Below the pieces are notes generated by a model. It saw only the letters and a program-made list of their open reading frames with translations, did no database searches and was not told the origin of the DNA. 64,000 bases of DNA from Lamellibrachia columna (lineage: Eukaryota > Annelida > Polychaeta > Sabellida > Siboglinidae), in contig OY759275.1 of assembly GCA_963662155.1 (NCBI GenBank), positions 3,022,001-3,086,000 of the forward strand, given 5' to 3'. A program made the position numbers and the translations under genes. This document shows, piece by piece, positions 56,135-64,000 of the stretch. Each line of letters opens with the position of its first letter. Position 1 is the stretch's first letter.

Positions 56135-58877
56135 TCATGAATTAAAAGCATACAATTGATCAATCCAATGTTTAATCAATGGACTTTGATAATAAATAAA
56201 AGTGTGAAGATAATTCACAAAAAGTATATTGTCGGATTTTTCCAACTGGCATAAAAGGCTAAAAATTGATGAGCGAATACGTTCATTAAAGGATTTAACA
56301 TAATTAGTAGCGAACATATGGCTTGCACTACAGCAGGGTGACAGGTTGTGTATAATTCTAAAACTGTTGTTATAAACGACAGTAATACCTTTCAGACTCT
56401 GTTTTTTAAAATGACACCAAAGACTTGAGGTGTACATTGAACCACAGTATGAATTAAATAAAGTTGTTTTAATGGAATTTTTGCATAAGTAAAATTTTCT
56501 GGCTAAAGCATTTGCCTGAGCATAGATACATCTTTTCTGCCTGGCAATATCGTCATCATCAGTAAGATTATTGTTTATAATATGGCCAAGGTATTTACAT
56601 TTCTCAGTGTAAGGTAGTGTATGGTTATTGATAACAACAGGATGAATATTTTTCTTGTCCCTAGGTTTGTTATCAATAACCATACAGACAGATTTTTTGG
56701 CATTGTACGTTATATCAAACATATTGCCATACTTGGCACAACAATCGGTGAGTTTTCTCAACCCCGCAACACTAGGTGAAAAAACACAAAGGTCATCGGC
56801 ATACATCATATGATTCACTATGGTTCCTGCATAAAGACAGCCAATTTGTAATTTATTCAAATTTACACTTAAGTCATCCATGTAAACGTTAAAAAGATGT
56901 GGAGAAAGGATTCCACCCTGCTTAACACCGTTTGAAACGGTAAAAAATTCTTAGAAGCTACAACACCATCTGACAGTGAATTTCTGGGATCTGTACCAGT
57001 AATAAAGAATGCGAACAATAAAAGAAGGACATCCCCGGTCAATTAGTTTGGTGAATAGCTTACTATGATTGACTTTGTCAAAGGCCTTAGAGGCATCCAG
57101 CATGGTAACATACATTGATGAGCCATTCGCTATGTAGTGTCGAAAGAGTTCTTTTAATAAAAATATGAGCATTTCAGTTGAGTGATGCTTTTTAAATCCA
57201 AATTGGTTTACACATGTAGATAAAAAAGTAGAAACCCTGGATAATATCAAGGATTCAAATAATTTACTAGTAATTGTGGCTAGAGCAATGGGTCGGTAGT
57301 TGTTGTTATCAGACAGGTCACCCGCTTTATTTTTAATTATGGGGGCTATGATTGTAATCATCATAGCATCCGGTAAAAAAACCGTGAATTAACATGCTAT
57401 TATATAAAAGTGACATGAGAACATGAAGTTTTTCATTCGCATATTTAAAATGTTCGTTACTTACACTATCATAACCCGGGGCTTTGCCTACAGGCATTGC
57501 ATGTATTATATCTTGAATTTCCTTAACATTAACAATCATTTGAACATTAAGCTGTACATTGCTACAGTGTTCATTGATCTTCTTGATGTTGACTGGAGAG
57601 CCAGGTATAGAGTTAAGTAGGGATTGGTAATGATGAAGCCACATATTCTTTACATTTTCGACACCAGAAGCACCACCAACATTGCTAGGATTTGGCAACC
57701 TGGCGTTATTCATATGTTTTATGTCCTTCCAGAAGTTTTTGAAGTCATTACATAGTTTAGAAGCAAGTCTTTCAGCTTTAAGAATTTCAGCATTTTTTCA
57801 CATAGTCTTTTGTTGCGTTTAAAATGAGCGCGTCTAATTTTCATTATATCATACAAGGGACCATGACGCGGACTCCCAGCAGACCGCCAGAAGAGAAAGG
57901 ATTCTCTAGCAGCTTGATGGGAATCTCTGACTAGGTCGTTCCAGCCAAGAACAGCATACTTAGAAGACGTGTTGTTAGCCTTAGTAGGGATTACCTCGGC
58001 AGCGTCTTTGAGTGATTTTATAATATCATTGTAAAGATTGCTTAGCAAAGTGCGATGGGCTTCATCATTACAATTAGGGTTAGTACATCTTAAAACCTCA
58101 TGAGGTACATCAATAGCAGATAAAAGCAAACCAGTTTGTGTATGATAGTTATGGAGATCCTGGGGGAGGCAGCATTCCACACAGGACGAGGTGCTTGAAT
58201 TTGCTCCTGTATGGTGGCTTCAGAGGAAGGTAATAACTTGACATATATAGAAAAGCATAGAGGTAAGTTGTCAGAAGAGACACAATCATATTTAACTTCC
58301 ATATCAGATATTGATGAGTGACTAGAGTGGGTGGTAAGCACGTGGTCGAGCCAGCTCCTTGAGCCGTGCGCATCACTAACATATGTAAAAGCATCAGAGG
58401 GGAGAAGCAATGTGTCACTTGCGATAAGGTGACAGTTGTTTATAAAAGCATTGAAAAATGGAGTAAAAAGACTGGGGTTCTTAATATCCGCATTAAAATC
58501 ACCAATGATGAATATATTGGTTGATTCAAATGGATTTTACCTAAAATTTCTAGATATTCATCAGCATTGTCATCAGTCTGATATGGTAGATAGACATTAA
58601 GAAGTAGAATAGTGGTGTTAGAGCTGGTAATTTTTAGACCCAGGAGTCTCTTCTCATCAACATAAATCAACGGTTCAATAAAGGGGTCGAGTGAACGCCT
58701 CCATAAAAAGCAGAGTCCACCATGAGGACATCCACTCAAACCATCACCGTAATCAATGGAAGTAATTCCTCTGGTGTTAAAGTCAGAGTGAACAGAATTA
58801 AGGAAAGAAAGGCTCTGTTTAGAGAGCCAGTGTTCCTGCACAGCAAGTATATCTAAAGAGTTTAAGATGTCAACCAC
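56135..58877 (-). pseudogene. ORF2 of the third LINE type (endonuclease and reverse transcriptase), multiply broken
   Basis: Endonuclease part 58877-58440 (LAVQEHWLSKQSL, GGLCFLWRRS, LLLNVYLPYQTDD). Linker pieces lie at 58418-57719 (SRSWLDHV, RARFKRNKRL-like) and 57713-57333 (GKAPGYDSVSNEHFKYA). Reverse transcriptase 57364-56951 (NNYRPIALATITSKLFESLI, FGFKKHHST, LDASKAFDKVNHSKLF), a frameshift around 56950-56885 across the GGILSP motif, and 56881-56135 with MYADDLCVFSPS. At least five breaks. Confidence 0.75.
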
Positions 58878-58936
58878 GTCAAAAGCACTGTTCCGTATAC
58901 TTCTGGAGTTAAAGGAAGCAATACGGAGGGGAAAGT

Positions 58937-59643
58937 CTATAAGTGGGTTGAATCTGTTAGTGTGTGTTTCCTAGGTGGGAAATACCATCCAATCTTTGTT
59001 CCAGCAGGCCAGAGATCAGCGTCATAAAGTGAGTTAGGTTTGGGAATGTCAACACACAGCTTGAAAGAAGAATATGAGTTGTGTCGGGTTGGTAATCGCT
59101 CACATGAGCATTTCAAACTCAAAGTTGATGACACGTATGTATATAATTCTTCACAAGTTGTGTCAGCATGACATCCTGTGAGAAAGTACTCCGCAGGTAT
59201 GAGTCGCACTGGTGCACACTTAAGACTAGTTTCCTGCGGTCATGGTGTGTGTTACGATTAGATGTCAGTGGATTAACAGTGTTGCGAGACTTTTTGGAGA
59301 TTACTGTTGTCCACAGTGGCAAAGTAGTGCTACCAGTGATAGATGTAGAAGCTGTAGTAGTTGACAGAGTGGCTGTCGACACATCAGATCGTGAAGACGT
59401 AGTTGCAGAGGTCGAAACAGCGGATCGTGAAGAAGTAGTTGTCGAGGTCGACACAGCGGGTCTTGAAAGAGAAGTTGCAGTTGTCGACACAGCGGATTGT
59501 GAAGAAGTAGTAGTTGGAGAGGTCGATATGGCAGATCGTGAAGAAATAATTGGAGAAGAAGACACGGCGGATCGTGAATAAATAGTAGCCATGTTCGACG
59601 GAGCAGTTGCCTTGGGGCTGTACCTGCAGGACCTCACAAACAT
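58937..59643 (-). pseudogene. ORF1-like protein of the third LINE type, frameshifted
   Basis: The frame 59643-59119 begins with Ser/Thr-rich repeats (SRSAVSTSATTSSRSAV) and ends QDVMLTQLVKNYIHTC. A second frame, 59209-58937, continues with YSSFKLCVDIPKPNSL and DADLWPAGTKIGWYFPPR, a common LINE ORF1 C-terminal pattern (YSSFK, then LWP.G). The frames overlap around 59130-59200, consistent with one frameshift. The Ser/Thr part is encoded by an internal short repeat. Confidence 0.6.
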
Positions 59644-59660
59644 TGCTGCAACACAGATGG

Positions 59661-60040
59661 CATGTTCTCATTAATGCGCGAACTGAATACAAATACTCTG
59701 CATGGCTAAACCATTTGTAAGTGCATAGAAAATAAAGCCTAGTCACGTGTATTGACAGTCACATATCAGCCAACATTAATCATAAACACCAAAAGTAAAA
59801 AATATACTGTAACTGATGTAATTTCCTGGGAAACGATCAAAACACCTAGTGGCTCAACTAATACTGCCCCCCATCACCACTGAAGGCGTGACCGGATCCC
59901 TGGGGTTATTTTTACTGGATTTTTTATAAAGTCGGAATAGCTTAATTAGTTGTCTAGACACCACAAGGTGGCGCCCTCGTGGACTTGTTCCTCAGATGAG
60001 GACATTTCTAACGTGCAAACTAGGGACATTGCCACCAGTT
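59661..60040. other. Intergenic segment without recognisable genes
   Basis: No coding or repeat structure that I can support, apart from possible 5' sequence of the LINE on the minus strand. Confidence 0.5.
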
Positions 60041-60065
60041 GTGAATGTTGTCAGGTCAGCAGCTG

Positions 60066-60735
60066 TTGTCTTGTCAGCTGTGTGAGACAACGGTAAAGAC
60101 TTGTCGGCTGTGTGAGACAACGGTAAAGACTTGTCGGCTGTGTGAGACAACGGTAAAGACTTGTCGGCTGTGTGAGACAACGGTAAAGACTTGTCGGCTG
60201 TGTGAGACAACGGTAAAGACTTGTCAGCTGTGTGAGACAACGGTAAAGACTTGTCAGCTGTGTGAGACAACGGTAAAGACTTGTCAGCTGTGTGAGACAA
60301 CGGTAAAGACTTGTCGGCTGTGTGAGACAACGGTAAAGACTTGTCGGCTGTGTGAGACAACGGTAAAGACTTGTAAGCTATGTGAGACAACGGTAAAGAC
60401 TTGTCAGCTGTGTGAGACAATGGTAAAGACTTGTCGGCTGTGTGAGACAACGGTAAAGACTTGTCAGCTGTGTGAGACAATGGTAAAGACTTGTCGGCTG
60501 TGTGAGACAACGGTAAAGACTTGTCAGCTGTGTGAGACAACGGTAAAGACTTGTCGGCTGTGTGAGACAATGGTAAAGACTTGTCAGCTGTGTGAGACAA
60601 CGGTAAAGACTTGTCGGCTGTGTGAGACAATGGTAAAGACTTGTCAGCTGTGTGAGACAACGGTAAAGACTTGTCGGCTGTGTGAGACAATGGTAAAGAA
60701 TTGTCGGCTGACCAGTGTGTTAGACAACGGTAAAG
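60066..60735. repeat. 30-bp minisatellite, about 22 units
   Basis: Unit gacaacggtaaagacttgtc plus ggctgtgtga. Both strands stay open (CRLCETTVKT and SHTADKSLPL), which makes two overlapping spurious frames of over 230 codons. In the second half (60421-60690) cagctg/cggctg and acgg/atgg alternate, giving a 60-bp dimeric higher-order unit. Confidence 0.96.
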
Positions 60736-60980
60736 ACAGATATTCTCTGTGAAAAGCAGAATATCGCCATGAGACGCAACCGTCGTGATGTCACCTGTTT
60801 TGACACTGATGACAATTTTAGCGAAGTTGTTCAGGAATGCATTCGCTCTACCAGGGGGTGAAGTGTAAAGCCCTTGGAGCGGTCCTACGGACTGGATACA
60901 GCGGTATGTAAGAAACTTTTACAAAGAGACAGTGCTTACTTTATGAACATTGCTACATCACCTTGGAGTTACAAACCGCC
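60736..60980. other. Short unique spacer between two arrays
   Basis: About 245 bp; nothing recognised. Confidence 0.5.
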
Positions 60981-63900
60981 TTGACATAACAAATATTGCT
61001 GTACCTGCAGGACCTCACAAACATTGCTGCACTGCCTTGACATTACAAATATTGCTGTACCTACAGGACCTCACAAACATTGCTGCACTGCCTTGACATT
61101 ACAAATATTGCTGTACCTACAGGACCTCACAAACATTGCTGCACTGCCTTGACATTACAAATATTGCTGTACCTACAGGACTTTACAAACATTGCTGCAC
61201 TGTCTTGACATTACAAATATTGCTGTACCTACAGGACCTTACAAACATTGCTGCACTGCCTTGACATTACAAATATTGCTGTACCTACAGGACTTTACAA
61301 ACATTGCTGCACTGCCTTGACATTACAAATATTGCTGTACCTACAGGACCTCACAAACATTGCTGCACTGCCTTGACATTACAAATATTGTTGTACCTAC
61401 AGGACTTTACAAACATTGCTGCACTGTCTTGACATTACAAATATTGCTGTACCTACAGGACCTCACAAACATTGCTGCACTGCCTTGACATTACAAATAT
61501 TGCTGTACCTACAGGACTTTACAAACATTGCTGCACTGTCTTGACATTACAAATATTGCTGTACCTACAGGACCTTACAAACATTGCTGCACTGCCTTGA
61601 CATTACAAATATTGCTGTACCTACAGGACCTCACAAACATTGCTGCACTGCCTTGACATTACAAATATTGCTGTACCTACAGGACCTCACAAACATTGCT
61701 GCACTGCCTTGACATTACAAATATTGCTGTACCTACAGGACTTTACAAACATTGCTGCACTGCCTTGACATTACAAATATTGCTGTACCTACAGGACCTC
61801 ACAAACATTGCTGCACTGCCTTGACATTACAAATATTGCTGTACCTACAGGACTTTACAAACATTGCTGCACTGCCTTGACATTACAAATATTGCTGTAC
61901 CTGCAGGACTTTACAAACATTGCTGCACTGCCTTGACATTACAAATATTGCTGTACCTACAGGACTTTACAAACATTGCTGCACTGCCTTGACATTACAA
62001 ATATTGCTGTACCTACAGGACTTTACAAACATTGCTGCACTGCCTTGACATTACAAATATTGCTGTACCTACAGGACTTTACAAACATTGCTGCACTGTC
62101 TTGACATTACAAATATTGCTGTACCTACAGGACCTCACAAACATTGCTGCACTGCCTTGACATTACAAATATTGCTGTACCTACAGGACTTTACAAACAT
62201 TGCTGCACTGTCTTGACATTACAAATATTGCTATACCTACAGGACCTTACAAACATTGCTGCACTGCCTTGACATTACAAATATTGCTGTACCTACAGGA
62301 CCTCACAAACATTGCTGCACTGCCTTGACATTACAAATATTGCTGTACCTACAGGACCTCACAAACATTGCTGCACTGCCTTGACATTACAAATATTGCT
62401 GTACCTATAGGACTTTACAAACATTGCTGCACTGCCTTGACATTACAAATATTGCTGTACCTACAGGACCTCACAAACATTGCTGCACTGCCTTGACATT
62501 ACAAATATTGCTGTACCTACAGGACCTTACAAACATTGCTGCACTGCCTTGACATTACAAATATTGCTGTACCTAGAGGACTTTACAAACATTGCTGCAC
62601 TGCCTTGACATTACAAATATTGCTGTACCTACAGGACCTCACAAACATTGCTGCACTGCCTTGACATTACAAATATTGCTGTACCTACAGGACTTTACAA
62701 ACATTGCTGCACTGCCTTGACATTACAAATATTGCTGTACCTGCAGGACTTTACAAACATTGCTGCACTGCCTTGACATTACAAATATTGCTGTACCTAC
62801 AGGACCTCACAAACATTGCTGCACTGCCTTGACATTACAAATATTGCTGTACCTACAGGACTTTACAAACATTGCTGCACTGCCTTGACATTACAAATAT
62901 TGCTGTACCTACAGGACTTTACAAACATTGCTGCACTGCCTTGACATTACAAATATTGCTGTACCTATAGGACCTTACAAACATTGCTGCACTGCCTTGA
63001 CATTACAAATATTGCTGTACCTACAGGACCTCACAAACATTGCTGCACTGCCTTGACATTACAAATATTGCTGTACCTACAGGACTTTACAAACATTGCT
63101 GCACTGCCTTGACATTACAAATATTGCTGTACCTACAGGACTTTACAAACATTGCTGCACTGCCTTGACATTACAAATATTGCTGTACCTACAGGACTTT
63201 ACAAACATTGCTGCACTGCCTTGACATTACAAATATTGCTGTACCTACAGGACCTCACAAACATTGCTGCACTGCCTTGACATTACAAATATTGCTGTAC
63301 CTACAGGACTTTACAAACATTGCTGCACTGCCTTGACATTACAAATATTGCTGTACCTACAGGACTTTACAAACATTGCTGCACTGCCTTGACATTACAA
63401 ATATTGCTGTACCTATAGGACCTTACAAACATTGCTGCACTGCCTTGACATTACAAATATTGCTGTACCTACAGGACCTCACAAACATTGCTGCACTGCC
63501 TTGACATTACAAATATTGCTGTACCTACAGGACTTTACAAACATTGCTGCACTGCCTTGACATTACAAATATTGCTGTACCTACAGGACTTTACAAACAT
63601 TGCTGCACTGCCTTGACATTACAAATATTGCTGTACCTACAAGACCTCACAAACATTGCTGCACTGCCTTGACATTACAAATATTGCTGTACCTGCAGGA
63701 CTTTACAAACATTGCTGCACTGCCTTGACATTACAAATATTGCTGTACCTACAGGACCTCACAAACATTGCTGCACTGCCTTGACATTACAAATATTGCT
63801 GTACCTACAGGACTTTACAAACATTGCTGCACTGCCTTGACGTTATAAATATTGCTGTACCTACAGGACTTTACAAACATTGCTGCACTGCCTTGACGTT

Positions 63901-64000
63901 ATAAATATTGCTGTACCTACAAGACTTTACAACCTTTGCTGCACTGCCTTGACATTACAAATATTGCTGTACCTACAGGACCTCACAAACATTGCTGCAC
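60981..64000. repeat. 56-bp minisatellite, about 54 units, continuing beyond the window
   Basis: Unit acattgctgcactgccttga plus cattacaaatattgctgtac and ctacaggacctcacaa. The last ten bases vary among gacctcacaa, gactttacaa and gaccttacaa in recurring orders. The first unit (60998-61031) shares 34 exact bases with 59617-59650 at the start of the third LINE's ORF1. Confidence 0.97.

Larger units (their letters stand above)
55935..59660 (-). mobile_element. Decayed LINE of a third type, minus strand
   Basis: Order on the minus strand: ORF1-like, endonuclease, reverse transcriptase, 3' UTR ending ctcttgcctgaaataaaa near 55940. Many frameshifts and stops. The clade is not clear to me; the reverse transcriptase style (KQGGILSPHLFNVYMDDLS, MYADDLCVFSPS) differs from the CR1 copies. 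Confidence 0.75.

Noticed and set aside
59992..60752. Overlapping frames of more than 230 codons on both strands
   Set aside because: Products of a 30-bp tandem unit.

Overview
The window is nuclear DNA from an animal. It holds a multi-exon receptor gene with GT-AG introns, non-LTR retrotransposons, nonautonomous DNA transposons, a tRNA-derived SINE, a fossil double-stranded DNA virus-like element and a very heavy load of minisatellites. The receptor type (SEFIR/IL-17 receptor), the CR1-like LINEs and the element types suggest a marine invertebrate, with a lophotrochozoan such as a mollusc or a cephalochordate most likely. The species cannot be fixed from the sequence.

Left edge (1-3500): a GC-richer block carries four tightly packed genes in the order penton-like, pVI-like minor capsid, hexon-like major capsid, adenain-type protease. 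This is the morphogenesis cassette of a Polinton/Maverick or adintovirus-like element. It is decaying: the capsid gene has an in-frame stop and the protease has lost its expected catalytic acid. Downstream lie a candidate poly(A) signal and 74-bp repeats packed with CTCF-like motifs. Positions 3599-7484 hold a nearly complete CR1-like LINE on the minus strand: an SGNH-esterase ORF1 with a frameshift and an open 962-codon ORF2. Positions 7500-13400 are noncoding, with a 116-bp inverted repeat pair and two minisatellites.

Main gene (13419-53059, minus strand): I assembled an interleukin-17-receptor-like (IL17RD/SEF-like) gene of ten coding exons from splice sites, codon phase and protein logic. 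All junction phases agree, giving 2220 nt and 739 aa: signal peptide, cysteine-containing and N-glycosylated ectodomain, Thr/Ser/Pro stalk, one transmembrane helix and a cytoplasmic SEFIR domain. Its introns hold hAT-like and pogo-like nonautonomous transposons and many tandem arrays. Several arrays repeat splice-donor sequences in gene orientation. The clearest is built from the last 20 nt of exon 7 plus the first 15 nt of intron 7.

Intron 1 (29190-52951) contains an array of about 64 units of 66/68 bp, then a tandem duplication (35011-43572 and 43573-50667) whose copies are nearly identical except in minisatellite copy number. Each copy carries a SINE, a 69-bp array abutting the start of a LINE endonuclease ORF, and fragments of a second LINE.

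Right edge (53060-64000): a short upstream region with a CTCF-like site, a 5'-truncated second CR1 copy, a decayed LINE of another type on the minus strand (55935-59660), a 30-bp array, and a 56-bp array that runs off the window and shares 34 exact bases with the LINE's ORF1 start. Most long open frames in the window are products of arrays whose unit length is a multiple of three, and are not genes.
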